Positions 47,562 to 59,449 of a DNA stretch of 64,000 bases are shown here, piece by piece. The stretch comes from Icerya purchasi (taxonomy: Eukaryota > Arthropoda > Insecta > Hemiptera > Monophlebidae), in NCBI GenBank assembly GCA_039619475.1, contig CM077115.1, forward strand, positions 590,327,643 to 590,391,642, written 5' to 3'. Numbering within the stretch: the stretch's first letter is position 1; the number at the start of each line of letters is the position of its first letter. The notes below the pieces were generated by a model. That model saw nothing but the letters and a program-made list of their open reading frames with translations, was not told the DNA's origin and made no database searches. Made by a program: the position numbers and the translations under genes.

Positions 47562-48155
47562 TTTTTTTTTTTATATATGGGTACGCTAACGAAAAGCAAC
47601 AGCCCAATAAACCAAGGAATCTAAGTAATAGCTCAAAATGAGTATAACATATTAGATTTTAACCTAGTGTAAAATTGATTGAATGAAAGAAGCTAGAATA
47701 GAAACAACTGACAAGGAAGGAAATGAGAGAATATAAGAGTCATTGCATGGAGTAGGAAGACCAAGATCCAAAAGCTGAGAATAGAAGAGAGAACGTTCTG
47801 AAGAAAGTAAGGAACATTCGAAGAAGACACGGGGTTGACATCACACAGAAAAAAGGAATGTTTTGGGTGAAGAGGACACCGCGGAGAAGAGATGAGGGGA
47901 AAAACGAAAAGAAAGGTATGACCGAAACGAATACTACATATGACAGTGATCGGGGGACGATAAACAAAAGGAAACATGTAAAACCGTTTGGTCAAAGAAG
48001 GCAAGGGCTGAACGGAAAGATAAAAGGAATTCGGATTGGAGAAAAGGGAAAAATAAATATCCTTCCATAATATAATATGGGGAACTGTTTGGGAATATGA
48101 TTTGCGAGCAGGAATTTTATGAAGAGGATGTTCATTGGAAGCTCCTGAGCGAGCG
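47562..48155 (-). pseudogene. LINE fragment near-identical to 11236-11870
   Basis: Poly(T) at 47558-47572, then minus-strand sequence that matches the copy at 11236 over about 600 bp with only scattered substitutions and a 15-bp gap. It carries the same C-terminal region (SPRCPLHPKHSFFLCDVNP). 5' truncated at about 48155. Lies inside the intron between exons A and B. Confidence 0.8.
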
Positions 48156-48599
48156 TTTGTATTCTTGTACTCTTGCAAATGTTTGAACGCTAGGATCTCG
48201 CTCGAAAACTGTAAGGTCAAATTCTATGAAAATCGGCTCCTAGGGAGATCTTTAGAAAATTAACCAAAAAATAAAAATAAAATATTTACTACGTCGTTTG
48301 AGAGCGTTGTTAGTGTTGAAATGCTAACGCTAATATCCTGTAAACGAAAAGGCCAATTTGAATGAAAATGCTACTCAAATATTCGTAGATCTAGATTTGT
48401 AGAACGTTTGTGTAAAAAAAAAAAATTAGGAACAAGTTGCTTTTAAGCATTTAGTTGCTGATGTAAGGATTTCAAACGGAAAAAAAAAACTAATAAAAAA
48501 AGGAATAAACTCAATTATTTCTGGCTATTAAGTAAATCACGCTATTTAAAATCTCTCCCTACATCTGTAGTCAAGCAGGAATTTCGCAGTACCATCAGG

Positions 48600-49245
48600 T
48601 CCTTATTTCTCCCCACAAGACTATATTTACGGATGGTTCAAGGGACCCTGGTGGAGTTGGAGGCTTATTTATTTGTTCCTGACATTAATCACTTTCAGTC
48701 TTTTCGTCTTCCTTCCTTCTGTACTCTTTTCACTGCTGCAGCAGGTTTGTGTTTCTTTTTCCTACTAAGTTAAACGTCGCATATCACGTCTTATTTATAT
48801 TCATCAATTTAGTTATGTGGTAAGGACTCGTGTCGGTACACATATTAATAATTATGTCACGAATGTAATGTTATTATTTATGCAAATAAATCTTTCTTTC
48901 TTTCTTCTGAACTTATCATCGCTCTTTTTCCAACTATTCTGCTACCTTCATCGCGTTTTCGTTATCATTTAACTCCTCCTCACTCTGTGATCTCAACTGT
49001 ATCTTCTTTAAATCCCCTCTCGACTAGTCGTACTATTCTTTGTTATAATTTGTTATCCCCTGGGATTCCTGGTCCTTGTTGCGCTTCTTTTATCCAGTCT
49101 CTTCCCATCCAGGCCATTATCACAGTGCTCGCCTTTTTCATTCTGGCTATTTCTGACCGAATCAGTATTTAACTGATCCTCTCCTTTTTTGTTCTTTCAC
49201 ATTACTGACGTGCCCCTCTCAAAAAAAAAAAAAAAAAAAAAAAAT
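48600..49245 (+). pseudogene. LINE fragment: RNase H start and 3' end, with internal insertion
   Basis: FTDGSRDPGGVGG (RNase H Asp motif) at about 48630 and a 3' end with C-rich text and A24 tail (49219-49243) are of the Ser-rich LINE family. Between them, about 48765-48905, is foreign sequence ending in TTTCTTTCTTTCTT, probably a small retroposon insertion. Confidence 0.6.
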
Positions 49246-49249
49246 CGAT

Positions 49250-49685
49250 AGCGTTTTGTAAATGAAGAAAAAAAAATTGTTAATATATAAAAATTGTAAC
49301 AAATATTTCGAAAATTAGGAAAAGATTTTTTCTCCACAAATATAACTAAAACTTTTAAAATCAAATAATATAAAAAATTTAAAGATAGGCTTTTATTTAT
49401 TAATACAATACAAATAAGGAAAATTATTTCTGTATGCTCATCAAACTGGGATATTTTAAAAAAATGAAGTAAAAGCGTTGGTTTAAAAAATTACATTTCA
49501 TTTCATTTTTGAAAATACCGCAATTTGATGGATTTGCTAAAATTACATTCTTTATTTCTGTCGTCTTAGTAAATAAGCATCTCTTTTCATTCTTTTTTTA
49601 TATTATTTCTTTAGTTTTAAATTATTTTTAAGATCACCATATTTTAAAGAAAGTTTTTTGAAGTATGCACAGACTGATTAATAAA
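49250..49685. other. Intron sequence
   Basis: AT-rich; no features. Confidence 0.4.
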
Positions 49686-49689
49686 CTTT

Positions 49690-52060
49690 TACGAAATGAA
49701 ATTAAGCAAAAAGCACTGAGAACTAATTTAAGTATCGGATCTTGCTGAGGTTAACCGTGACTCTGAACCATTTTTAATTCTTTTTAGCTTATTTGTAGAC
49801 GGGACTTCTAGCCACGCGTCATGGAATTTTTGGTCTAGACACTGAGTAATATGTTTCTTAAAATTCGAAATATCGGGTACGGGGTTGAAATATGTTGCTT
49901 CTTTAGTAGCTTGGTCCACTGATTCGTAGCCTAGAATACCTCTATGGCCCGGAGTCCATACGAAAACTATTCGGTAGGGAGTATTTAGCAATGCCGAAAT
50001 GATTTATTTTACTGTAGGATGCTGTTTACGATCATGGTATTTGAGTAAGCTTTGTAGTGCTCCTAAGGAGTCTGTACAAATTAAATTTTCATTCGAGCAA
50101 ATATTTAGAATAGCGTAAAGCTCAGCAGACAGAATGGAATAGAGTAAAGATAACGAGCATCGTATTGCATCGAATTGCTCTGATCGAATTGCGCAGCCGG
50201 TTCGATTTTCGATTTTGGATCCGTCAGTGAACATTATTTTATAGTCTGGACATTTTGAAACAAGTTTCTGAATGACGCGATTTGGAGTATCCTTGGTACA
50301 ATCGTTTTTTAATTCCAGTAAGGTTAAATCACATTGGATTGAAAGATCTGATCAAGGCGGTAACTTTTGTTTTAGGTTGCTGTATAAATTTGAATGGGCT
50401 ATATTAAGCAAGTGAAGCAATTTCGATGTTTTAGCTAAGGGAAATGCATACCTATAAGCGAAGATCTGGTAACCGTAATAGCTCTGTGGGTTTGAGAATA
50501 AGGTGAAACTTTAATATGCATGTATAGAGGTTCAACAATAATTGTTCTCTGCGCAAAGAGAGGGACTTTTCGTTGCACTCGTGTAATATGCTGACTATTG
50601 ATGAAGTACGAAATGCACCGAGTGTAAGACGGATGGCAGAATTTTGGATCGTATTGAGTGTCTGTTTAGAATACGGCTTTTAGCGGAGAAATGAACCATT
50701 TTGAACGAATAAGAGCGCGGTAGATTCTTAATGATGCAGTTCTATCTGAACCGTAGGAAGTATGGGCAAGCTTCTTCATCAGATTGAGTTTTTTAAAGCC
50801 AGACCGTTTAAGCGCGTTGATACGGGAAGATCACGTCAACTTATTGTCGAAAATAAGGCCGAGGGGTATTTGACTTCATCTGTATTCGGAATTCGTTTTC
50901 CATTTAGTTGAATAGAAATGCCGCGTTGGCTATTGCTGATTTTACAAAAATGTATACTGGTCCATTTTTTAGGTGTTGTAAAATTTTAGTCTTTTGTATA
51001 ATACCGATGTTTGTGGTTTGTCCACCGTTTTCTGTAAAATATGTTGACCTATTACTGAGTCCGTGCAAGATATGAATATTGTGAAGTCGTCCGCAAACAG
51101 GATACAATTGACTGGTGCTTGAATTTCTTCGACTGTGTCGTTTATAATTAGGTTGAAAAGCGTGGGACTAAGCACTGATCCCTGAGGAACGCAATTCTGT
51201 AATTCGAATCTTTTTGAGGTTGCTCCGCCAACACGGACAGCAAAGTGGCGTTTAGCGAGAAATTCTCGGATAAATTTAGGTAAATTTCCTCAGAAATTGA
51301 AATAATGCAGTCTGAAGTATTTTATTGCACCATGCTGTAACGAATGCTTTTTAAATATCGAAGAATATGGCCAGTAAATGTCGTTTGCTGGTAAAAGCGT
51401 TAATAATGGAATTTTAAAGTAGTAGTAATTGATCCTGCATAGATCTTCCAGATCGGAAATCACACTGTTTACTAGTAAGAAGGTTGTTGAATTCAAGCTC
51501 CCAAAAGAGCCGATTTTTCACTATTCGTTCAAATACTTTGCAGAGAACTAACGCTAGTCAAATTGGGCGAAAGCTGTCCACAGGAGTGGAATTTTTGTTC
51601 GGTTTTAGCACAGGGATAACGATTGCGGATCTCCATTTGTCTGGACAAACATTGGTGGTCCAGATGTAGTTGAAGATTTGTAATAACTGGGTTATGACTT
51701 TGTCTAGCGCTTTTTGCAATAGGAAAATGTGGAAAATATCAGATCCTACTGAGGCCAATTTCGTGCTTCTTACAGCATTTTCTAGCTCCTGAAGTGAAAG
51801 GTTTTGATTATATTTCTTCTATGGCGATAAATTCTGGGTTCCAGTTTGCGTCACTGGACATATTCGCAAAGTGCGAAACGAAATGATTGAGACTTTCGTC
51901 TTGATCGGTTGTTATTTGATCTCTGGTTTGAATGGCCGTTGGAATATGGAAAACTGAGGATTTTTCTATCGATCTGATTTTTTGCCATACTTGTTTTGTT
52001 GGCGTATCAGCATTGGTCGAAGAAATATACGTTTTAAGATCCATCTAGCTCTGGCCCGTT
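49690..52060 (-). pseudogene. I/Jockey-type LINE ORF2: RT and RNase H, degenerate
   Basis: Largest retrotransposon remnant here. Minus-strand order: YISSTNADTPTKQVWQKIRS (52044 on), CPDKWRSAIVIPVLKPNKN and PVDSFRPI (RT start), a region with SPTLFNLIINDTVEEI and CILFADDFTIFIS (FADD catalytic motif) around 51100-51175, thumb sequence, then FTDGSKIENRTGCAI (RNase H) and FVWTPGHRGILGYESVDQATKEAT. Frames change at least six times. Belongs to a different LINE lineage from the Ser-rich family. Confidence 0.85.
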
Positions 52061-52080
52061 TTTTCCTATAGTCTAGATAA

Positions 52081-52330
52081 AAAAAAAAAGTGAGTTCCAT
52101 ACGCTTGACAGGGCGTCGGGATTATGAAGTTAAGGTTCACAATGTACTAAGCCTAATGGATCTAAGGAGAATACCGGGGCCAGTTCCTTTCTCTCGGCCG
52201 CCTTTACTTTCCCAGATTTCTCTGGTACCCAATTATTTCAGGCTGGGTAAGCTTGGGAGCGACTTGGATCCGGGACGAGACAAGTCTCGAACCCGTGACC
52301 TCCGACTTGGTAGCCAAGCACCTTAAACAT
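52081..52330 (-). repeat. tRNA-derived SINE, copy 2
   Basis: Reverse-strand match to 3051-3290 over about 230 bp, with a cleaner B box (GGGTTCGAGAC). The left portion of the tRNA head is missing (begins at GTTTAAGGTG). Sits at the 5' end of the LINE remnant 49690-52060. Confidence 0.75.
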
Positions 52331-52334
52331 CTTT

Positions 52335-53005
52335 TAAATCGGAACAAGTATTTTTACCATATTACGAAATACCGAAATGGTGAAAATATTATTGCTAATG
52401 ATTAGAGTATAATAAAAATCGTATTTAAAACGTTAGGCAAAATTATTCCGCGCATTTTCGTGACATAAAACTCAATAACTATTTATATTAAAGATAACCG
52501 AAAAGCAGAAAGGAAAGATGTTCTTTTTCTGAAATTTACTATTTGTTCCATGGTGGAACAATAAGTAAGTGATTTTTAAAAATCACGAATCTAGTGATGA
52601 TAACCTCCATGAAAAAACGAATATTACAGATTGTTCATAGAAATATTAATATGAGATCTTCCGACTTGAATTTTTCAATCGGCGTGTTCCATCGCAATTC
52701 TGCAGATCAACGGTCAGTCGGTTCGCATGAAATTGCGGTCTATCTATACATTTAATATGTTTAGAGGAGCTATTTCACACATCATTTCTACACCACTATT
52801 TCTATGGATAGTTTAATTTCATACAAATCAGAGTGCTTCAAAATGCGTCTTAGAACTTTAGAAAAATAAATATACAAAAGTAATACAACTTTAAAAAAAA
52901 TAAATATTATATTATTATTATTATTTTTAATTAGCTATTATGGCAAATTCGCTACTTTTTTTTTTTTTTTAATTTTCCTCCTCAAAGGTCATTACAGCAC
53001 ATGTA
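52335..53005. other. Intron sequence
   Basis: AT-rich with a T run at 52958-52971, possibly the poly(A) tail of the minus-strand LINE at 53010. Confidence 0.4.
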
Positions 53006-53009
53006 TGGA

Positions 53010-54350
53010 GGTAACTTATATGTGTTCGGTCAAACCACTCGTTCTGACGAAGTCTATATAACCGTTAGTTATAGTATTTTCCAGACAATCCTGTATGTTA
53101 TTAGGTAGGCTATGTTGCGTCCTGAATGTGGCGAACTTTCGGCACGTGAGAAGAATGTATGGAACTGTCGGTATACCAGCCTGGCCGCAGGAGAAGCACA
53201 TAGTGGGGGGCGAAGATTTGCTAATTATATGACCGTGCGACATAGTGACGTGGCCGATTCGCAGCCGGCTAAGACTTTTAAAATCATGTCGGGATATTCC
53301 CTCTGGTGGCTACCATGTTTCGACTGTGGGGTTAATGTTTTTTAAGAACGTTGTTGTAGATGCTCATTCTGTTTTCCATTGGTTCTCGCACTTCTTTAGA
53401 AAAATATGCATCATCGAGGATGGTAGGTCCGAGACCTTTGGCATTGGCGAGGACAACGCTGAACGCGCTTCCACATCGACCCTCTCATTACCAGGTACCC
53501 CGATGTATCCAGGGACCCATATGAACGTCACCCGACTGTTCTTTTGGTTTAACTGATTTAGAAGGTAATGTATTTTCAGTATTAGCGAGTTGCTGCATTT
53601 TTGGTTTTCCAGCATGCATAACGCCTGTAGGGAATCTGTGACTATTAAAACTTTTATAGATTTGTTGTAATTCGTGGCTAAGTGCTGGAGGCAGTAAGAA
53701 ATTCCTTGCAGTTCTGCATCCAATGCATTACAGGCATCGTTAAGTTTAGCTTGGTGTGAGATGCCTTGCCCTACGAAGGCACAGGATGCCGGCATTGGTC
53801 CTGCTTCGCCCTTTGCCTTAGCTCCATCTGTATAGTATACTAGGTAGTCCACGTATTTGCTAACTGCTCTGGCTGCCATTTCTGCCGAATACTGGAAATT
53901 TTTTGTACCTGGACTCGAATTCAATGATGTATTGATGTTCGTTTTCTTGAGCATCCAGGGGAGAATCATAATCATTGGGCTCGGTATTGGCCTCTCTAGG
54001 AACGTGATCCCGTATCATTTCAAGACAGCCATTACCTCCAGCAGGGCGTCATTTGAAAAACTTGGCTTGAGAGGACATTTATGTAAGTGAAACGGAAAGT
54101 TTTGTATGTAGTTGAGATAACGGTACGTGTTTCGTAGTGTGAAATATTTTCGGTAGTAAGAGAGAGGGGGGCAGCCGGTTAGTGCGCACATACTGGCTGC
54201 GGAGATGTTCGATGCTCCCCCAGGATAGTCCTCAGAGCGGCAGGGTGCATGGGATCGAGGGACTTCAGTAATGATTTACTTGCAGAAGAGTACACCTGGC
54301 ACCCGTAGTTGATTTTTGATAAGATAAGCGATCTATATATGTTACGTGCT
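53010..54350 (-). pseudogene. I/Jockey-type LINE ORF2: RT thumb, RNase H and C-terminus
   Basis: Minus-strand order: QVYSSASKSLLKSLDPMHPA, ALRTILG, TGCPPLSYYRKYFTLRNTYR (RT thumb/connection), KYVDYLVYYTDGAKAKGEAG (RNase H first Asp), VTDSLQALCML, VTFIWVPGYIGVPGNERVD, then RIGHVTMSHGHI, PPTMCFSCGQAGIPTVPYIL. The 203-residue stretch at 53364-53975 is open; frame breaks flank it. The T run at 52958-52971 is probably its poly(A). Confidence 0.85.
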
Positions 54351-54462
54351 ACTTAATCTAGCTTTAACCTGTTTGTTTTAACGAAAATGAGTATTTTATA
54401 AACTCGGCCTGTGCCATTAGACAATTCGATATGAACGTGAGATAAGGTCATATACGAACACA

Positions 54463-55085
54463 TTGAAAGAATACAGTGCGCATGAAAAGTATTACACAGA
54501 TGCTGCAAAAAATATCGAATGCACTGGATGTTATACATCGACAACAAATCACCAGCTAAGCGCTTCCAATGGAACTGTGTCGGTAATGTCGGCCGAATTA
54601 ATTGCGATCAAATTAGCCATCGAATCCGCCATAGATCAGAATCACGATCATATTACCGTATTTACAGACTCATTACAGGCCGTCAATGCGATTAATGAAT
54701 GGTATGCTACCCTGAAAAACTCGATTGTTCAACAGATACATTATTTGGGTATCAGCTCGACTCTGGACATAGTAATATGTTGGCTACCAGGACATTCAAA
54801 GGTAAGTGGAAACACCACAGTCGATTTAGCTGCGAAACGAGCAATAGGGAAATTCACATTATTATCGGCTGCAGTCCCAAGAAAGGATCTCTACAAAGCA
54901 ACAAAAACCCAGATCCAGTTAAATGGAGCAGCCGTTCCTGCGAGGAATTGTCGCTTGCAAATAAGCTAAGAAGAGTCAAGCCTACTACTGCGCCTTGGAA
55001 CATCATAATGACACCAAGACGTGACGTGGTTGTTTTAACAAGGCTGCGCATCGGCCATATATCCCATGGTTTGACATTTTAAAAA
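54463..55085 (+). pseudogene. I/Jockey-type LINE ORF2: RNase H fragment
   Basis: Plus-strand frame of about 168 codons with YYTDAAKNIECTGC, SAELIAIKLAIESA, TVFTDSLQAVNAINEW and ICWLPGHSKVSGNTTVDLAA, then a frame change and LTRLRIGHISHGLTF. All RNase H catalytic acids are visible. Cut off at 55085, where the MITE copy 55093-55691 begins. Confidence 0.85.
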
Positions 55086-55092
55086 CAAATAG

Positions 55093-55691
55093 GGGGGGGG
55101 GGGATTATATAATTACATTATACCTTCTATGGTACGCAGTAGATTTGACAAATATGCTGTTTCATAAAGAAAATCAATTAACGACCTCTTTAGAAATTTA
55201 AAAATGTTTTAAAAATACATAATTATTACAATTTAATTTAAATTTAGTTTTATTTTTAGGTGAAAAATAAAACGAAATTATAAAATTCTAGCAAAAATCT
55301 TAGTTTAGAATTTGAATAGTAAGAAAGATAGTATTTTTATTAGGTTTTACTTCTTTTTTATTTTTGTTAGTAATTCGATCCTAATTTTTTGTAAGCAAGT
55401 AAAAAAAATATATACATATATTTATCTTTGACCTTTTTTCATTTACATTACAAAATAAAAATTAAAAATAAATAAGAAAGGCAAAAGATCGATGACAGTT
55501 GCGTTTAGAATAAAAACGTAACATTAATAGTTTTACTAGAGAACAGTATTAAATATTAATTATTAAAATCCATAGGTAAATTTATACAAATCTTTTATAG
55601 TATAAATTAAGTTTCTCTGCTATAATAATTTTTTTCATAGAAGCTTTGGTCCTTTGGGGGGAAAATGTCCCCCCCCGTGGATCTGCCACTG
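55093..55691. mobile_element. MITE copy 2 (same family as 21725-22338)
   Basis: Shares the interior (TTCATAAAGAAAATCAA, TTTAAAAATGTTTTAAAAATACATAA, AAAATAAAACGAAATTATAAAATT, AGTATTTTTATTAG) in the same order as copy 1, and ends CCGTGGATCTGCCACTG. The left terminus is replaced by a G run at 55093-55103. It interrupts the LINE that ends at 55085. Confidence 0.7.
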
Positions 55692-55920
55692 CTTCATACA
55701 GGTGATCTCGAATGGGAGCATCAAATTCTGTGTTTAGGTTAATGACTATTAGCATTGTTGAATGAGATAACTGAAATTATTTCCACTTTTTTGTAATGTA
55801 CATTTATAAAAATGCCGATATAGAGCACGGAAAATCGGCATTAATATTTGAACCGTATTGCTCTACGATCAGATTCGCTCATTCATTTCAGCTTGTCCCG
55901 AAATCCACAAGAATGTTACA

Positions 55921-56600
55921 TTTTTTTTTTTTTTTTTTTTTTTTTTACACGTATATTTCAGTACAATCTTATTATAGTAAATAAATTAGCACTACTTTTA
56001 AAACAGTGTTACAACTTAATCTAACTAATTTGTAACATGAGCAGAGTAGAAACTACGTACAATTACATAACTCCTAATATACAGATATATACATAATCAT
56101 ACGCGCATATAAATACTCACACGCACGCACACCAAGTATATGCCCATATCCACAAAATACATACATACGAATATATTACAGAATAAATTAGGTGACTAGT
56201 TCATAAGGCTTTGTGCGCTTAAGGCGCCTTAAGTCATCATCGGAAAGTAGCAGTTCTAAAGCCTCTAGATTTGGGTGACTGTGAAGTCGGTATTCGTGCG
56301 CTTCTGCAATATAACGTATGACTTCATCGATCCATGGAATATTTAAATCGGAATGTATTTCTTCGTTTCGTTGATACCAAAAAGCTCCAGTGATGTTTCG
56401 GAGACACTTATTTTGAGCGCGCTGAATAATCAACCGATTGGATGTCTTTGCACAGCCCCAGAGTTGAATACCATACATCCATATCGGTCTGATGATTTGA
56501 CAATAAATCAAACGCTTATTAGACAGATTGAGTTTAGAATAACGCCCAATCAGCCAACAAATCTGTCTTAATTTATGCATGGTTTGTTCCTTTTTCATTT
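55921..56600 (-). pseudogene. Jockey-type LINE 3' end
   Basis: T26 at 55921-55946 is the poly(A) tail of a minus-strand copy; a 240-bp 3' UTR follows. The 136-codon frame at 56188-56598 has RQICWLIGRYSKLNLSNKRL, IIRPIWMYGIQLWGCAKTSN, IQRAQNKCLRNITGAFWYQR, NLNIPW-like and ends RRLKRTKPYELVT. This is the C-terminal thumb/tail of Jockey ORF2 (W.YGIQLWG, QNK.LR.IT, RRLKR..P.DLV) and is uninterrupted, so fairly young. Confidence 0.88.
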
Positions 56601-56604
56601 AGAA

Positions 56605-58980
56605 TGTTACATAACAAATTAATTTCGGGAGCTGTCATAAATATGCTTAATTTTTGTGCTTAAAGGTACAAAATGAGTAATACAGAATTCGTGATCAAAA
56701 GGACATTTTTAATGATATTTTACTAGATTTTAAAGATTGAAGGCGTAGAAAGATGGTCTACATTCCCGCTTCCAGAATTATGCAATAGTCGCTAAACTGG
56801 ACTGCATGCATTTACGTGTTAGTTTCATAGTTACATGATGCAGAACAACGCTGCAGACCTACTTTGGCTTCATCAAAATATACCTGGATTCAATTGTTAT
56901 ATTTTTTTCTCGTGACTATTTGCTATTTGTTGAAATTAGTTTTTTCACATATCCTAACTAAAGATATGTGATTAAGTTAGAAGCCCAGGGAGTTTTTGAG
57001 GGTAAACAAATCTTTCTCCGGGTTCACATTTATTTCGCTTTATGTGAGAAAGGGTAATCGTCTTTGATGATTGATCTTTAAGATGGAATGGACGTAGATG
57101 ACGGGATAATTGATAGCGGAGGTTTGACTATTTATGAACGAATGGAAAATATCAGAACAGTCATGGAACTTGAGGATTTAGGAATAATATAAAAAAATAC
57201 TCAATGAATAAGATGATCGAAGTAACAAGGCTTCAGTAATTACAATTAGACACTTTCTCATACAATAGTTCTATTTGTAACTCTGATAAAAATTCACATA
57301 CATGGAAAAATATTTAATATTATAATAAATATTCATGGTGATAGTCACCACTGGGGCTGTTTGTCTGCAAAACATATTGGTGAATTTATATAATATTAAA
57401 TATTTTTCCGTGTACGTGAATTTTGATTATAGTTTGTGACAAATATAAATAAAACTTAATGCTATGTATAGCGCCAAAGCATTTAGGTAGTAATTTATTT
57501 GCCAAATCCGGGAAAAATAAATTCGATGAATTTGTTTATATTTACACTACCTGCAGTGATGAGTTGTAAGAATCGTTTAAATCTTCTCTTAAAAATTCTC
57601 TTTAATTTTGCAGATTATTATTATTATTATTTATTTATTCGTTTAGTTTTCTTTAAAAAAAAAAAAAAACATATTTCGGTCACCATACTTTAATATACAT
57701 TTGTCATTCCCTTTTTGGTATTCGAGTATGCAGTATTCTTCGCATTTAGATTTAGTGAAATATGAGAAATATTTTTAAGTAAATTTAATCTCATGAACCT
57801 TAAATAAAAAATTACGGCAATTTATATCTTTTGAAATAGTTCTAAAATTATCGTCATTACTTGAAGTTTTTCGATCTACTACATAAAAAAAAACAGTTTC
57901 ACCAATAAAATAAGTTTAATATTTTTTCATTTTTAAGAATTTTTTATGATTTTTGGTTTTAATTTATAACTCCTAGTCAAATAATTTAATAAGATTCGTT
58001 TTTTTTTTCTTCTAAATTAATTTGGTTTAATGTTGCTCGAAGGAAATCAAATTTTTGAGAGCAATTTATTAAACCATATAGTTAGCATTTATGTTTGCTG
58101 GAAAGATTATTAACTATAAGAGACATTTGGATTCGTTAGATCACCTCAAATACCGCATTGGACATTAATATAAGTAGTCGAAATCGATAAACTTATTCTC
58201 TACTAGTTATGAAACCCAACAAAATATTAAAATTAAGAAAGATATAATATGATGAAGAATATAGTGTTATTGTGTAACATTGATTTATGTTCACACTTTT
58301 TAGCATACAAATACCTTGCAGTAATATATACATATATATATTGGGTATTCCTAAGCATTTGTACTTATGAATATAATATCGCTTGCTTACTGAAAATTAA
58401 CATTCAGAAAACAGGAAGTTGTAAATTTTTAATACGGAAAATTCATGGTCAGGCTGAAAAATCAAAAGGCGTAAGAGTGGTAAACCGAAAAATGACTTTT
58501 TATTGTAATTGTGTCCATCGCTGTTACACAGACGATAATATCTTTTCAGTGCGAACAATGCGACTGACTGTAATTATAAAATAACCGATAACAGAGACAC
58601 TACGGTTGATGTAGCAACACCACAATAGACTCACTTTTCTGAATAGCTCTCTATTTTAATCAATCGCTCTCATTCCCTTTAATATTTCATATTATTATTC
58701 AACCTTGAAATACGAATCAAGATTTTAAATCTGAAAACTTCACGCCCTACACATAATGCCGATAACTGATGAGAAGTAATAATATTTACTGCCCCATCGC
58801 TATTTGCGCTAATCCGGGAATTCGAATTTTTAATGATCTTTAATACTGTTAAATAAATAAAAAAGAAACGACGTACATCATACTTCTTGTAAATTTATTA
58901 CTTAATTTTTAAAAAAATATCAATAGAATTTTACGATATTACATCATTATATGTATAATAATAGTCATAAGACATAAAAT
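56605..58980. other. Intron sequence
   Basis: Large AT-rich intron stretch with the palindrome 57274-57440; no gene recognised. Confidence 0.4.
57274..57440. repeat. Palindrome with ~52-bp arms
   Basis: Left arm 57274-57325 (ATTCACATACATGGAAAAATATTTAATATTATA) is mirrored at 57388-57440 with few mismatches; the shared stretch is given here only by its coordinates and ends. The core carries CTGCAAAACATATTGGTGAATT, matching the core of 10525-10692 at AAACATrTyGGTGA. Confidence 0.55.
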
Positions 58981-58986
58981 GATTAC

Positions 58987-59050
58987 CATCAGCGTGATTA
59001 TCAACTTGAAAAATTGACTGTAATTCTGTTGTACTCATGCGGTGATGAAT
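58987..59050 (-). CDS. Metalloprotease exon A: start of propeptide
   Basis: 64-nt exon preceded by a pyrimidine-rich acceptor (TTGTTGTTTTAG) and followed by a GTAATC donor. It encodes a short propeptide start containing HHRMSTTELQSIF and ending ...NHAD plus one base. The donor leaves phase 1, and the next exon begins TT, completing a Val codon at the junction (HAD then VPEYEIV). That agreement of phase and sense is the main support. The internal Met is an unlikely start because no hydrophobic signal peptide follows it; an upstream exon encoding the signal peptide is expected. A Helitron 3' end lies about 320 bp upstream in the gene's direction. Confidence 0.72.
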
Positions 59051-59054
59051 CTAA

Positions 59055-59374
59055 AACAACAAATGAATACATAAAAGGAAGAATTATTTTCGAGAATAAT
59101 TAAATGTATTTATTTGAAATCACATAATTATATTTATCACCAATTAAACGAAAAGTCCTGCCTCTTTCGTCAAATGTACCAATGACAAACGCCAAATATC
59201 GTCCGGCCGTGACACGAGAATTGAACGGCGCGGGATAACTAGAAATTGCACTTATTTTTTGGATTTTGCTTTAGGCAACAATAGAAAATTACTATATCGA
59301 AAAAACATTTCTTCAACCTGCTAATAGCAGACAAGCCAGCGTTCAGGCAGGACAACGATTCCGGGTCCGCTAGT
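59055..59374 (+). mobile_element. Helitron 3' end fragment
   Basis: Ends GATTCCGGGTCCGCTAGT (CTRRT) at 59374 and is preceded by text common in arthropod Helitrons (GACACGAGAATTGAACGGCG). The minus strand also reads RVTAGRYLAFVIGTFDERGR, a frame that I do not attribute to any function. No 5' TC end found nearby. It lies just outside exon A. Confidence 0.5.
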
Positions 59375-59449
59375 ATATATAATATACATATATATATTTC
59401 AGTCCATGTGCCGTCTGTAACTGCAAAGCTATCACGGCAAATGTACCAT

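Larger units (their letters stand above)
20946..59050 (-). other. Partial gene: M12B (reprolysin) venom-metalloproteinase-like, 8 exons
   Basis: Gene span on the minus strand. Eight exons, each bounded by AG and GT, join with consistent phases (ends 1,0,0,1,2,0,2,1) and give 1129 coding bases, about 376 residues. The order is propeptide, basic cleavage region, then the N-terminal half of a zinc metalloprotease domain. Proteins of this type are secreted arthropod ADAM-like proteases; some act in parasitoid or other venoms, others elsewhere, so the role here is not decided by sequence. Introns are 11.8, 5.1, 3.8, 4.7, 5.6, 3.9 and 2.1 kb and are filled with transposon remnants. The signal-peptide exon and the HExxH exon were not found in the window, so the model is open at both ends. 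Confidence 0.88.
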
